A DNA stretch of 64,000 bases from CAYFZO01 sp964347615. GTDB taxonomy: Bacteria > Pseudomonadota > Gammaproteobacteria > Poriferisulfidales > Oxydemutatoraceae. Under the pieces are notes generated by a model, which made no database searches, was not told the DNA's origin, and saw only the letters and a list, made by a program, of their open reading frames with translations. The stretch lies in assembly GCA_964347615.1 (NCBI GenBank), contig CAYFZO010000004.1, positions 42,530-106,529 on the forward strand, given 5' to 3'. Position numbers and translations under genes: made by a program. Shown piece after piece: positions 25,375 to 33,960 of this stretch (within the stretch, counting starts at the first letter, position 1; each line of letters opens with the position of its first letter).

Positions 25375-26111
25375 TTGTTCACGTGCGCCTCGAAAGGCTG
25401 GATCAGAAACAGTTCGACGAATTGCATGATGATTACGAAAGTCAGCCCCCAGGCGATGATTGACGCGATGTCGAACAGTTGGAAGTACAGATGCAGCTGA
25501 AAGCCGACGCCGTTGCTGCGTCCGAGCAGTTCGACGACGAGCACGATTTTCCAGATCAGCGCAACGCCCGAGCGCGTCGCCGCCGCGATGTACGGCGCCA
25601 GTTCGGGGATAACGACGTGGCGCAGCCGTTTCCAGCGGCTGAAGCGGAACACCGTCGCCATCTGTTGCAGCTTGCGATCCATCGAGCGTGCGCCCTCGCG
25701 GATGGTAACCACGACGTTCGGGATCTTATTGACCGCGACCGCGGTAATCGCCGCGATTTCGGTCAACCCCATCCAGATGTAAGCGAGGATCATGACGACC
25801 AGCGCCGGTATGTTCAGGAAGAACAGCAGCCACGGATCGAGCGCCTTGTCTACTTGCTTGAAGCCGCCCATCAGCAAGCCGATGGTGACGCCGATTGCCA
25901 TCGAGATCGTGAAGCTCGCGGCGACCCGCCACAAGGTAAAGCCGGTATGGACGAAGAGTTCGCCGTCGGCGGCCTCGCGCATGATGACCGCGAGCACGTC
26001 GAGCGGAGAAGGCAAGGACTCGGCGCCGACCGCAAGCGAGCCGAGATACCACAGCAGGATCAGAGCCGAAATCGAGACGATGGGGGCGAACGAGAAGCGC
26101 TTGGCGTTCAT
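25362..26111 (-). CDS. ABC transporter permease (nitrate/sulfonate/taurine type)
   Basis: A 249-residue inner-membrane protein with about six helices. The coupling motif is VVIPELAPYIAAATRSGVAL with the conserved EAA-loop glycine. ITAVAVNKIPNVVVTI and WKIVLVVELLGRSNGVGF resemble SsuC/TauC permeases. It sits between the binding-protein gene (34-bp gap) and the ATPase gene (overlap). Confidence 0.9.
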   Translation of the reverse strand: MNAKRFSFAPIVSISALILLWYLGSLAVGAESLPSPLDVLAVIMREAADGELFVHTGFTLWRVAASFTISMAIGVTIGLLMGGFKQVDKALDPWLLFFLNIPALVVMILAYIWMGLTEIAAITAVAVNKIPNVVVTIREGARSMDRKLQQMATVFRFSRWKRLRHVVIPELAPYIAAATRSGVALIWKIVLVVELLGRSNGVGFQLHLYFQLFDIASIIAWGLTFVIIMQFVELFLIQPFEAHVNKWRK

Positions 26112-26145
26112 GGTGCGTGCCGCAGCGGGCGTGCGTCGGAAAACG

Positions 26146-27129
26146 CTATTTCCAGAAAGTTCCTTCGTCGAGCTCGGGGTGGCCGCCGGTGAGCTTGTCG
26201 CCGCCGACCTCGGACAGAATCCGCATCAGTTGCTTTGCGCTTTCAAGGTCGGCGTCGCTCCACGGTTTCGGTATACCTTTGCGGTAGCGGTCGCGCAAGG
26301 CGAGGAACGTGGCCTCGTCTTCGACGCGCATTTGCGGGCGCAAGCGTTCCCATTCGGCGTCGTCGCGCAGCAGTTTCTCGCGCGCCTCGCCGACCGCCGC
26401 CGCGAACCTGGCGACGACGCCGGGACGACGCTGTTCGAGTTCTTCCCTGAACACGTAGCCGACCATCGGGGTCTCTTTGCGTCCGGTCAGGTCGCCGCTG
26501 ACGTCGCTCATCTCGACCAGGCGGCGGTAGCCTTGTGCCTCAAGGCGCGCGCTGTAGTGCCAGAAGTTCAACGTCGCGTCGAGTCCGCCGCGTTCGATTT
26601 GACCGTTGAGCAGCGGCGGTGCCGCGTATTGCACCTCGAACGCGTCGAGCGGATCCAAGCCGTATTTTTTCTGCGCCCACGCCCGCAGCAACAGCCAGCT
26701 CTTGTCGTACGCGCCGCCGGCGACGCCGACGCGCAAGCCGCGCAGGTCGCGCAGGTCTTTCATCTTGGCGTCGGGCGGCGCCATGATTGCGCCGAGCGCC
26801 GACGAGTAAGGGATGAATTTGTAGGGTTTGCCCGCGCTGCGCTCACGCGACACCCACAGCCAGTCGGTGACGATCACGTCGGCTTCTTTGCCCTGGAACA
26901 CGATATGGGCGGCTTGTTTGTTCGCAAACGACGTGATTTCGATTGCAACGCCGTGCTTGCGGTCGAACCGGTGGTGCATCATGGTGTCGAGTTCCCAGTT
27001 GACCGTGCCGAATTTCAAGGTGCCGACGCGGATCGTCTCGAGCGCGTGCAGGGGCGCGACCAAGAGCCAGCTTAGGGCCAAGGCGGACAACAGGGCGGGC
27101 AACAGAGCGAGCGGTTTTTTACTGAGCAT
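26146..27129 (-). CDS. ABC transporter substrate-binding protein (NMT1/SsuA-like)
   Basis: A periplasmic binding protein, about 327 residues from ATG 27129. It has a signal sequence (KKPLALLPALLSALALSWLL...LHA), then IRVGTLKFGTVNWELDTM, HGVAIEITSFANKQAAHI, ADVIVTDWLWVSRER and LRVGVAGGAYDKSW. The long open frame extends to 27207, but a TATAAT at 27167-27172 on this strand suggests transcription starts inside that extension, so ATG 27129 is preferred. The ligand is unknown. Placement between quinoprotein genes suggests a methylotrophy-linked solute. Confidence 0.85.
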   Translation of the reverse strand: MLSKKPLALLPALLSALALSWLLVAPLHALETIRVGTLKFGTVNWELDTMMHHRFDRKHGVAIEITSFANKQAAHIVFQGKEADVIVTDWLWVSRERSAGKPYKFIPYSSALGAIMAPPDAKMKDLRDLRGLRVGVAGGAYDKSWLLLRAWAQKKYGLDPLDAFEVQYAAPPLLNGQIERGGLDATLNFWHYSARLEAQGYRRLVEMSDVSGDLTGRKETPMVGYVFREELEQRRPGVVARFAAAVGEAREKLLRDDAEWERLRPQMRVEDEATFLALRDRYRKGIPKPWSDADLESAKQLMRILSEVGGDKLTGGHPELDEGTFWK

Positions 27130-27307
27130 TTTGCAAACGGGCAACGGGTCGTCGGGCATCGCGGTCATTATACTCACCTCGTTGCGGCGGGCGGGTTTTG
27201 TCGCCAACCTGACAATGCAGCATTCTAATATTGTTTATCGCCGCGGCTTATAGACCATCATCAAGGACTCAACGGACGGCGTGCAAGGGGTTAGAATAGG
27301 CGCCGTC

Positions 27308-28024
27308 ATGAACTTTGCCATCATGAATTTTGAGATCAACAGCGCTCGTTCTTTTTCCGCCCGGCGCCGGTTTCGGGCTTGCCGCTGCATTGTTTGGGGC
27401 GGCCTGCTCGCGGGCGGGTTGGCCGGCGCGGCTTGGGCGCAACCGCCGCCCGCGCCCGGCACGCCCGAAGGCTGGCCGTGCATTCAGCGTTATCAACCCG
27501 CGGTTTCGGCCGGCGCGTTCTGGTCGCACGAACTGCTCGAGGACGTCGACTGGGACGAAGTGCCGCGGCTCAGGCACTTGGCCGACGCCGTCACCGAACG
27601 CGCGATGCCGCTCGAGGAAGCGCGCGCGCGAGTCCGCGCGTTTCTCGAAGCACAAGAGAAAGCCGGGGAGGATTTACGGCAAACCGCAAACCTGCTGGTA
27701 ACCGCACTTGACGAGTTTATCAATCGCAAACGCGACCGCGTCATCGAAGGCATCGGACGTTTCAGCGCGCGCCAGCAGATGATGATCAGCCGCATAGAGA
27801 CCCAAGCAAAAAAGATCGAGGAGCTGAAAGCCACTGCCGAGCCCGACGCGGAGGCGCTCGAAGATCTCGAGGCGCGCCAGAAGTGGGACGTGCGCGTGTT
27901 CGACGAGCGCGAGGACCTGATTGGTCACCTATGCGAGCAGCCGGTGTTGCTGGAGCAGAAGTTCTTTGCCTTAGGGCGCGACGTCGCGGCTTTTCTTGAA
28001 CCGCGCGAAGACCCCCCTCGCTAA
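27308..28024 (+). CDS. Secreted coiled-coil protein of unknown function
   Basis: A 238-residue protein with an Arg-rich signal sequence ending near GAAWAQ. A Pro-rich start follows (PPPAPGTPEGWPC), then long charged helices such as ARVRAFLEAQEKAGEDL and MISRIETQAKKIEELK that should form coiled coils. One Cys sits at the mature N-terminus and another near HLCEQP. The ATG at 27308 is chosen, with an upstream alternative at 27281. It is divergent from the ABC binding protein. Its last 92 bp are part of a tandem duplication. Confidence 0.65.
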   Translation: MNFAIMNFEINSARSFSARRRFRACRCIVWGGLLAGGLAGAAWAQPPPAPGTPEGWPCIQRYQPAVSAGAFWSHELLEDVDWDEVPRLRHLADAVTERAMPLEEARARVRAFLEAQEKAGEDLRQTANLLVTALDEFINRKRDRVIEGIGRFSARQQMMISRIETQAKKIEELKATAEPDAEALEDLEARQKWDVRVFDEREDLIGHLCEQPVLLEQKFFALGRDVAAFLEPREDPPR

Positions 28025-28528
28025 GCCGCGTCTCCTTTCTTATCGGGGAGGAGTTTAGGTCTTCCGTAAAGGGCTTCGGAGGCGCCGCGCGGGCTTACTC
28101 GATGCTGAGGCCCGAAGAGACGAAGCTGGCGGCGTCGGTGCAGTCCAGGCGGCTGAACCCGACCAGCAAGGTGTTGAAGGTTTGCGTCTTCACCGCTACC
28201 CGGTTTTGGTGCAGCCAGTCGTATTGGATTGCGAGCAGCCGGTGTTGCTGGAGCAGAGGTTCCTTGCCTTAGGGCGCGACGTCGCGGCTTTTCTTGAACC
28301 GCGCGAAGTCCCCCCTCGCTAAGCCGCGTCTCCTTTCTTATCGGGGAGGAGTTTAGGTCTTCCGTAAAGGGCTTCGGAGGCGCCGCGCGGGCTTACTCGA
28401 TGCTGAGGCCCGAAGAGACGAAGCTGGCGGCGTCGGTGCAGTCCAGGCGGCTGAACCCGACCAGCAAGGTGTTGAAGGTTTGCGTCTTCACCGCTACCCG
28501 GTTTTGGTGCAGCCAGTCGTATTGGATG
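27933..28528. repeat. 298-bp direct tandem duplication
   Basis: 27933-28230 and 28231-28528 are almost identical, with only a few differences (for example AAGTTCTTT versus AGGTTCCTT). The unit spans the 3' end of the coiled-coil gene (+) and the 3' end of the HExxH gene (-). Each functional gene therefore keeps its own tail, and a spare pair of tails lies between them. The 368 bp between the two stops hold only this duplicate. Confidence 0.92.
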
Positions 28529-28872
28529 CCGTACGCCTGCCACTCGCGCGCTTTCCACGTTGCGCAGTCGTTGTGCAGGCGCGGCGAGTCGCGGTGATGC
28601 TGGACGTGGTGCACGAGTTCGTGCAGCAGGACGCCGCGGTCGTACATGTTTCCCAAGACGTCGCTGTCGAGCGTCATGTAGACGACGTTGTCCCGGTATG
28701 AAAACCACCCGCGGACGTTGCTGCAATGCTCGCCGCAGGCGCGCATCGCTATTTCCTCTTGCGGCATGAATTTGACTTCGGGGTTGGGGATCGCGCCGGT
28801 AACGCCCAACGTCGCTTGGATATACAGGACCAAGGCGGTGATGGTCTCTTGAAGCAAAGCGCCGGAATGCAT
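28393..28872 (-). CDS. Putative zinc metalloprotein with HExxH motif
   Basis: 159 residues containing VLLHELVHHVQHH, a complete HExxH zincin-type zinc site. Four cysteines (RACGEHCSN, NDCATWKAREW, LDCTDA) are also present. EWQAYGIQYDWL follows the motif, where a third zinc ligand would be expected. It lacks an obvious signal peptide; the start at 28872 is ATG. It is probably a small peptidase or peptidase-like protein. Its 33-bp separation from the SoxYZ-like gene upstream on the same strand suggests co-transcription. Confidence 0.65.
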   Translation of the reverse strand: MHSGALLQETITALVLYIQATLGVTGAIPNPEVKFMPQEEIAMRACGEHCSNVRGWFSYRDNVVYMTLDSDVLGNMYDRGVLLHELVHHVQHHRDSPRLHNDCATWKAREWQAYGIQYDWLHQNRVAVKTQTFNTLLVGFSRLDCTDAASFVSSGLSIE

Positions 28873-28904
28873 GGCTCAGCTCCTGGTCTACGGCGGTCGA
28901 CTTA

Positions 28905-29738
28905 TTACACCGATGAGACCGGCCACTCCGACTCAAAGGTTTTCTTGCGCGAGTCCATTATCCTGACCGACAACAGATCGTCGCTTCCGCGGGGGACGTA
29001 ATGAAAGCCGAAGCTAGGGTTTTCGCTGAAAGAGATGTCGCCGGTGACCGCGAAGATCAGCTCGCCGTTGCGGTTCTTGACTTCGACGTCTGCGACGTAG
29101 TGAGGCGGAATGTAGAGCAGGGTGATCTGGTCTTTCTGCAGGCCCGAGTAACTCGGGTGCAGCACCGAAAGGTGGAATTTACGCGCGCCGTCCGCGGTCT
29201 TCCCTTCGTTGAGCAGCGTGGTCTTGCCCATTGCCAGCTTCGCCAACGGGTCGGTGTTTGTCGGCGGTGCCGAGCAGCCGCCCGAGGCTTTGACGAAAGT
29301 CGAGTCCATGTACAAGCGGCCGTCGCTGGCTTCCGAGATTACGCGCACCTCGCTGTAAGCGTTCACGCGGATACGGGTGTTGACGTCGGCAACGCCGCTT
29401 TCCGGCGTCAGCGTGAACACGCCCGCGACCGGGGAAGGGTTTTCGTCCACGACAAGATAGTGTTTTTTCAGGAAGCGTTCGGGAGTCTGCGGAAACGCCG
29501 CCGCGATTTTCACCGTGACGTCGCCGCCGTTCGGCGGGCGCACCGGCGCGATGATCTCGACGACGCCGTCGCCGGGAAGAATCTCCTTGTCTTGGAACAG
29601 GTGTTCGCGGATGGCGTCCCACGCGGGAGGCTCGTTCTTGTTGTGGTTGTTTGCGACCGACGTTCGGGTGAAAGCCAGCGCGGCTCCCGCAGCGGCGACC
29701 GAAGTCAGAAATTTGCGACGCGTGACAGCGTGTCTCAT
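28905..29738 (-). CDS. Quinoprotein-associated SoxYZ-like carrier, Tat-exported
   Basis: A 277-residue fusion resembling SoxY plus SoxZ, found near PQQ-alcohol dehydrogenases. The Tat signal is MRHAVTRRKFLTS. The SoxY-like half has WDAIREHLFQDKEILPGDG and ends at SGGCSAPP, where the Cys corresponds to the substrate-carrying thiol of SoxY. The SoxZ-like half follows (HPSYSGLQKDQ, IPPHYVADVEV, FSENPSFGFHY). ATG 29738 lies eight bases after GGAGGAG. In these loci the carrier may hold a thiol-linked intermediate, but its partner is unknown. Confidence 0.85.
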   Translation of the reverse strand: MRHAVTRRKFLTSVAAAGAALAFTRTSVANNHNKNEPPAWDAIREHLFQDKEILPGDGVVEIIAPVRPPNGGDVTVKIAAAFPQTPERFLKKHYLVVDENPSPVAGVFTLTPESGVADVNTRIRVNAYSEVRVISEASDGRLYMDSTFVKASGGCSAPPTNTDPLAKLAMGKTTLLNEGKTADGARKFHLSVLHPSYSGLQKDQITLLYIPPHYVADVEVKNRNGELIFAVTGDISFSENPSFGFHYVPRGSDDLLSVRIMDSRKKTFESEWPVSSV

Positions 29739-29747
29739 GTCAATCAC

Positions 29748-30175
29748 TCCTCCGCTTGGTTGGACGTTGTGGTTTCAGGTATTCAATGGAATATAGCATG
29801 ATTTGGGAATGATAATAAATTGTATGAATTCAGAACATTTATGAAACAAAAGGCCCCGCTTTCAAACAGCCGTTCCGAATGATTTCAGCCGAGGCGATGC
29901 TTCGGGCGATGCTTCGGGCGATGCTTCGGGCGCCGCGCCCCGCAAGCGGTTTTGACCGATAAAAGCCCGGTAAACCGCGCCCGTCCGCCGCCATGCTCGC
30001 CCATGCTCGCCCGCGTTCGTCCGCTCGTTACGTCCGTTCGTTCCCGGTGGCGTTGCTCGCGTCGGCGGATGTGGCATATTAAGAGGCGTCCAAGCGAACC
30101 CGGGGCAAACCCGGGGTAAGTTCGGGGTAAGCTCAGGGCAAACCACAGTCGGCGGCTCGCCGCCGGGAGGAAACC
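29748..30175. other. 428-bp gene-free region with short direct repeats
   Basis: No gene is visible. It contains three perfect copies of the 12-bp word GATGCTTCGGGC (29896-29931), doublets of CATGCTCGCC near 29993-30012, and a degenerate 12-bp periodic stretch of GGGGYAARY words at about 30100-30144. A GGGAGG ribosome site for the next gene closes it. Confidence 0.7.
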
Positions 30176-30592
30176 GTGCCGATTCCTGACTTCATCAAGG
30201 AAGACAAGTACATTTATCTGACGATCATCGCCGCCGTCGTGTTTTTCGGCGGCTTGTTCACTTACTACGACAGGAAAACTCCGAACCTGGTCGGCGAATG
30301 GCGGGGGCTCAACCAAACGGTTTCCGAGCTCAAGGGGTTCAAGGAATGGGAAAAGACGGTGTACATCACCGAACAAAAAGACCGTCGTTTTCGCGGCCAC
30401 TTCGAATACAGCGAGGGGCGCAAGGACTTTTTCGGCGTGATTTACCCCGACAACCGCCGCTTCACTTGGGTCGCAAGCGACAGCAAAGGATATAATTTCG
30501 GTCGCATTCATCGGCGCAACAAAATCAGCGCGTGTTACGTCGAAGCGTGGGAAGAAGCCACCGCGGGTTGCGCGATCTTGAGGAGAGACTGA
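30176..30592 (+). CDS. Small membrane-anchored protein of unknown function
   Basis: 138 residues starting with GTG after GGGAGGAAACC. A single N-terminal helix (YLTIIAAVVFFGGLFTYY) should anchor it in the inner membrane. A periplasmic, beta-rich domain of about 100 residues follows, including LVGEWRGLNQTV, GHFEYSEGRKDFFGV and SACYVEAWEEATAGCAI, with two C-terminal cysteines. The pattern is lipocalin/avidin-like in feel but not assignable. It precedes the cytochrome c gene on the same strand by 83 bp. Confidence 0.6.
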   Translation: MPIPDFIKEDKYIYLTIIAAVVFFGGLFTYYDRKTPNLVGEWRGLNQTVSELKGFKEWEKTVYITEQKDRRFRGHFEYSEGRKDFFGVIYPDNRRFTWVASDSKGYNFGRIHRRNKISACYVEAWEEATAGCAILRRD

Positions 30593-30675
30593 CGATTTCA
30601 CCGTTCACCGGGCTGGTACATCACGGCCGTCGATAAACCCTTAAACAACAGCCATCAAGTAATGGAGGATCAAAA

Positions 30676-31152
30676 ATGCGTTCCATCACATCAAGCGTCG
30701 CCGTTGCCTTATCGTTCGCACTCTTCGGCGCGGTCGCGACGGTCAACGCCGAAACCGCGGCCAACGCTGCAACGGCAGCCAACGCCGAGACCGCGGCCAA
30801 CGCTGCAAAGGCAGCCAACGCCCAAACCGCGGCGGGCGCCGCGGCGGGTAACGCTGAGGCCGGCGGCAAGACCTTTATCAAATGCGGGGTCTGTCACGCC
30901 GTTGAAAAGGACGTTTCCAAGATAGGGCCGAGTCTTTACGGCGTTGTCGGACGCAAGGCCGGTACGCTCGAGAGCTACCCCAATTATTCAGACCAGATGA
31001 AAGCGTCGGGCGTGGTGTGGGACGAAAACACCATCGCCGAGTTCGTCAAGAACCCGAGGACGTTCATCAAGAATACGCGAATGTTGTTTATCGGCTTGAA
31101 GAACGATCAGGAAATCGCAAACTTGGTCGCCTATCTCAAGTCCATCAAGTAG
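30676..31152 (+). CDS. Class I cytochrome c with Ala/Asn-rich linker
   Basis: A 158-residue monohaem cytochrome. After a signal peptide comes a low-complexity segment of repeated NAxTAANAA words (residues about 24-55). The haem domain has CGVCH, GPSLYGVVGRKAG, NYSDQMKASGVVW and a distal Met in NTRMLFIG, like mitochondrial-type and cytochrome c550-like proteins. Such cytochromes sit beside PQQ alcohol dehydrogenases and may take electrons from XoxG or another quinoprotein to the oxidase. GGAGG precedes the ATG. Confidence 0.9.
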   Translation: MRSITSSVAVALSFALFGAVATVNAETAANAATAANAETAANAAKAANAQTAAGAAAGNAEAGGKTFIKCGVCHAVEKDVSKIGPSLYGVVGRKAGTLESYPNYSDQMKASGVVWDENTIAEFVKNPRTFIKNTRMLFIGLKNDQEIANLVAYLKSIK

Positions 31153-31274
31153 GCGTCGCCTAGTCGTCGTCTGGCAACGCCGCCGCTGCTCGGGGCGCCC
31201 GGCGGCCGTTTCCGGGTGCGCCGGGAGAGTCGTTGCCCCGGAAGGGTCGCCCCTAAGGGGTCGCCCATGCTGGG

Positions 31275-31365
31275 TTTCTTCGCCGGGCTTCTTCGCCGGG
31301 CTTCTTCGCCAGGCTTCTTCGCCAGGCTTCTTCGCCAGGCTTCTTCGCCAGGCTTCTTCGCCGGG
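31275..31365. repeat. 13-bp tandem repeat, seven units
   Basis: The word CTTCTTCGCC recurs at 31275 (first base T), 31288, 31301, 31314, 31327, 31340 and 31353 with GGG or AGG joiners. This gives an exact 13-bp period just beyond the stop of the ABC permease gene (31367, minus strand). The period is not a multiple of three and no gene crosses it. Confidence 0.9.
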
Positions 31366-31366
31366 T

Positions 31367-32209
31367 CTACTTCTGTCGCCGTCCGCCGAGCAGTTGCTGC
31401 GACGGCGAATATCCGTACACCGCCAACCCAATCAGCAGCGCGGTTGCTGCGACGACGATCGTCATCGCTTCGCCGTTGAATGCCGAGTACAGCGAGAAGC
31501 GGATCAATTCGACCGCGTGAGTGAACGGGTTGTACAGGCATATATTGTAAAGCAGGACGCTGGACTCCCTGATTCTCCACAGCGGATACAACGCCGACGA
31601 GGTGAAGAACATCGGGAAGATCACGAAGTTCATGATACCCGCGAAGTTTTCGAGTTGCTTGATCAGCGACGACAGGAACAACCCCATCGCGCCGAGCATC
31701 AAGCCGGTCACCAGCAACACCGGCAGCAGGGTGAGGTAGCCGCCGAGCGGCGGGCGCACCTCCCAAAACCACGCGATCAGCAGGAACACGTAGACCTGCA
31801 AGATTGAAATCAGCGCGCCCGAAAGCAGCTTGCTGACCAGCAGGAACCACCGTGGCAACGGGCTGGTCAGCAGTATCCTCATGCTGCCCATCTCGCGGTC
31901 GTAGACCATCGACAGCGAGGTTTGCATGCTGCTGAACAGCTGAATCATGCCGATCAGTCCGGGCGTGATGTATTCCTCGTACAGCACGTAGGTTTCGTAA
32001 GGCGGAATGATCGAGACTCCGAGCACCGAGCGGAATCCCGCGGCGAAGATGAACAGCCACACCAGCGGTCTGACCAGCGCCGCGATGAAACGTTCGCGTT
32101 GCTGCAGAAAGCGCAACACCTCGCGGTGCGCTATCGCCGACAGGCAACGGCAGAAAGCGCCCGCGCCGAGTCTGCGCTCAATCGGTTTTGCGCCGCCGGC
32201 TTCCATCAC
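31367..32209 (-). CDS. ABC-2 type permease of the PQQ-associated (ped/lut-like) system
   Basis: A 280-residue inner-membrane protein. IAHREVLRFLQQRERFI is followed by PLVWLFIFAAGF, YITPGLIGM, YDREMGSMRILLTSPLPRW and six predicted helices. EMGSMRxLLxSPLP is typical of the permease paired with the PQQ-associated ATPase in Pseudomonas ped and Methylorubrum lut clusters (from memory). It overlaps the ATPase gene by 4 bp. In the lut system the ABC transporter carries lanthanide into the cytoplasm; here that function is inferred. Confidence 0.85.
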   Translation of the reverse strand: MMEAGGAKPIERRLGAGAFCRCLSAIAHREVLRFLQQRERFIAALVRPLVWLFIFAAGFRSVLGVSIIPPYETYVLYEEYITPGLIGMIQLFSSMQTSLSMVYDREMGSMRILLTSPLPRWFLLVSKLLSGALISILQVYVFLLIAWFWEVRPPLGGYLTLLPVLLVTGLMLGAMGLFLSSLIKQLENFAGIMNFVIFPMFFTSSALYPLWRIRESSVLLYNICLYNPFTHAVELIRFSLYSAFNGEAMTIVVAATALLIGLAVYGYSPSQQLLGGRRQK

Positions 32210-32940
32210 AGCAGAGGGATCAATCGTTGTCTCACGCGCGACGGGTCGGTCTCGCCCGTGATTTCGCCGGTGGCGCCCTGCGCGACCAGCTCACCCGCTT
32301 TCAAGAGCAGCAACTTGTCGCCGGGCTCGACCTCCTCGAGCAGGTGCGTCGTCCACAACGTCGACAGCCCTTCGGCGCACAGCGCGCGCACGTGCTTGAG
32401 GATCACGCCGCGGCTGCGTATGTCAAGGCCGAAAGTCGGTTCGTCGAGTACCAGCAGTTCGGGTTCTTGCATCAGCGCGCGCACGATTTCGACGCGTCGT
32501 GCCTGGCCGCCGCTGAGCGTGCGGATCTTATCGTTGAAGTGACCGAGCATATCGAGCCGTTCGAGTTCCTCGCTTGCGCGGCGTTTCGCCTGCGCCGACG
32601 GTATGCCGTGCAGTCCGGCGAAGTATTTGAGGTTCTGCCACACCGTCAAGTCCACGTCGAGCGAGCGTTGCTGGAACACGACGCCGAGGTGTCCGAGCGC
32701 CTTGGTCGGCTGCTTTCTGAGGTCCCGGCCGTTGACCAGAATCTTTCCGTCGCCGCTGTGGTACAGACCGGTGATCAGCGAGAATAAAGTGGTCTTTCCG
32801 GCGCCGTTGTGCCCGAGCAAAACCGTGAACTCGCCGCGCGCAATCGAGAAGTCCAGCGATTTCAGCGCCTGGAACTTTCCGTACGAGTGGCTGAGGTTTT
32901 TCGCTTCGAGGGCGAGGGGAGGCGCGGCGTTTGCAGTCAT
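32206..32940 (-). CDS. ABC ATPase of the PQQ-associated (ped/lut-like) system
   Basis: A 244-residue ATPase. Walker A is LGHNGAGKTTLFSLI, the Q-loop region is GVVFQQRSLDVDLTV, the signature is TLSGGQARRVEIVRAL, Walker B is LLVLDEPTFGLD and the switch is TLWTTHLLEEVE. This resembles the PQQ_ABC_ATP family. It is coupled to the permease by an ATGA overlap and follows the beta-propeller gene by 18 bp. Confidence 0.9.
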   Translation of the reverse strand: MTANAAPPLALEAKNLSHSYGKFQALKSLDFSIARGEFTVLLGHNGAGKTTLFSLITGLYHSGDGKILVNGRDLRKQPTKALGHLGVVFQQRSLDVDLTVWQNLKYFAGLHGIPSAQAKRRASEELERLDMLGHFNDKIRTLSGGQARRVEIVRALMQEPELLVLDEPTFGLDIRSRGVILKHVRALCAEGLSTLWTTHLLEEVEPGDKLLLLKAGELVAQGATGEITGETDPSRVRQRLIPLL

Positions 32941-32958
32941 GCGCGAGACACCGTCGGT

Positions 32959-33960
32959 TCAAAGCTCCCTGACCGCGACGCCCCACGGGTAGCGGCCTAC
33001 CGGAATCGACTTGAGTACGCGCAGTTTTTCGGTGTCGATCACCGAAACGTCGTTGCTGACGCCGTTGGTCGAATACAGGCGGCTGCCGTCGGCGTTGAAG
33101 GCAAGTTGCCATACGCGCTGGCCGACCAACAGGTATTTTTCGACCTCGTAGGTCTTGGCGTCGATGACCGCAACCCGGCTCGCCGGACCGAGTGCGACGA
33201 AAGCCCGCGAGTCGTCGTTGTTGATGCGCACGCCGACCGGTTGAATCGCCTCGGGCTTGATGCCCGGAAGCTTGAACGAGATGTCCTTGACGATCTCGCG
33301 CGTGGCGTTCTCGATCACGTGCACCGTGCCGCCGACCTCGGCCGAAACCCAGACGTATTTGCCGTCGCGGGTGAACTCGGCGAAGCGCGGGCGCGACCCG
33401 ACCAGCACGTTGTCGGTAACCTTGCTGGTCAAGGTGTCTATGAAGTGCGCCATGTTAGTTGTCTCCGAGGTATTGACCAGGGTCTTGCCGTCGGGGCTGA
33501 TGCCCAACCCTTCGGGCTCGACTCCGACCGGAATCTCGCCTTTGATTTTGCGCGTCTCGAGATCCACGATGGTGATGAGGTTGTCGTCCTCGTTGGCGAC
33601 GTACAGCGTCTTGCCGTCGGGCGACAGGATCATCAGCTCGGGGTCGGGTCCCGACGGCAACTTGCTCGAGATCTTGAGCGTGTCGAGGTCGAGGACCTGA
33701 ATCTGATCGTCGTCGCTCGCGCAGATGTACAGCAGCTTCTGATCCTTGCTGAGCGCGATGCCCCTGGGGCGTTGTCCGACCTTGATCACGTCGGTGACCT
33801 CGAGCGATTCGCCGTCGATGACGCTGAGGGTGTTGTCTTTCTCGTTCGTCACGTAGACCACGTGCGGCGCGGCTCCGGCCACGGTCGGGGCCGCGGTTGA
33901 GGCGACGCCGGTGCCCAGCAGCGCGGCGGCGAGAAACAAGGGTGAAAGCTTGGTTTTCAT
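32959..33960 (-). CDS. Secreted YVTN beta-propeller protein of the PQQ-associated cluster
   Basis: A 333-residue periplasmic protein. After signal MKTKLSPLFLAAALLG there are seven repeats of the YVTN type (for example VVYVTNEKDNTLSVID, LLYICASDDDQIQVLD, TLYVANEDDNLITIVD), forming a propeller. This family accompanies PQQ-linked ABC systems and corresponds in position to LutB. The ATG at 33960 is chosen because GGAGGA lies just upstream and it overlaps the preceding stop by ATGA. The longer frame to 34116 is an antisense-like extension. Confidence 0.88.
   Translation of the reverse strand: MKTKLSPLFLAAALLGTGVASTAAPTVAGAAPHVVYVTNEKDNTLSVIDGESLEVTDVIKVGQRPRGIALSKDQKLLYICASDDDQIQVLDLDTLKISSKLPSGPDPELMILSPDGKTLYVANEDDNLITIVDLETRKIKGEIPVGVEPEGLGISPDGKTLVNTSETTNMAHFIDTLTSKVTDNVLVGSRPRFAEFTRDGKYVWVSAEVGGTVHVIENATREIVKDISFKLPGIKPEAIQPVGVRINNDDSRAFVALGPASRVAVIDAKTYEVEKYLLVGQRVWQLAFNADGSRLYSTNGVSNDVSVIDTEKLRVLKSIPVGRYPWGVAVREL

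Noticed and set aside
31275..31365. CRISPR-like array
   Set aside because: Units are 13 bp and abut without spacers, so this is a simple tandem repeat. No cas genes are present in the window.
31131..32147. 338-codon frame with repeated KKPGEEAWRRS units
   Set aside because: It is the out-of-frame reading of the 13-bp array plus the antisense/alternate frame of the ABC permease gene.
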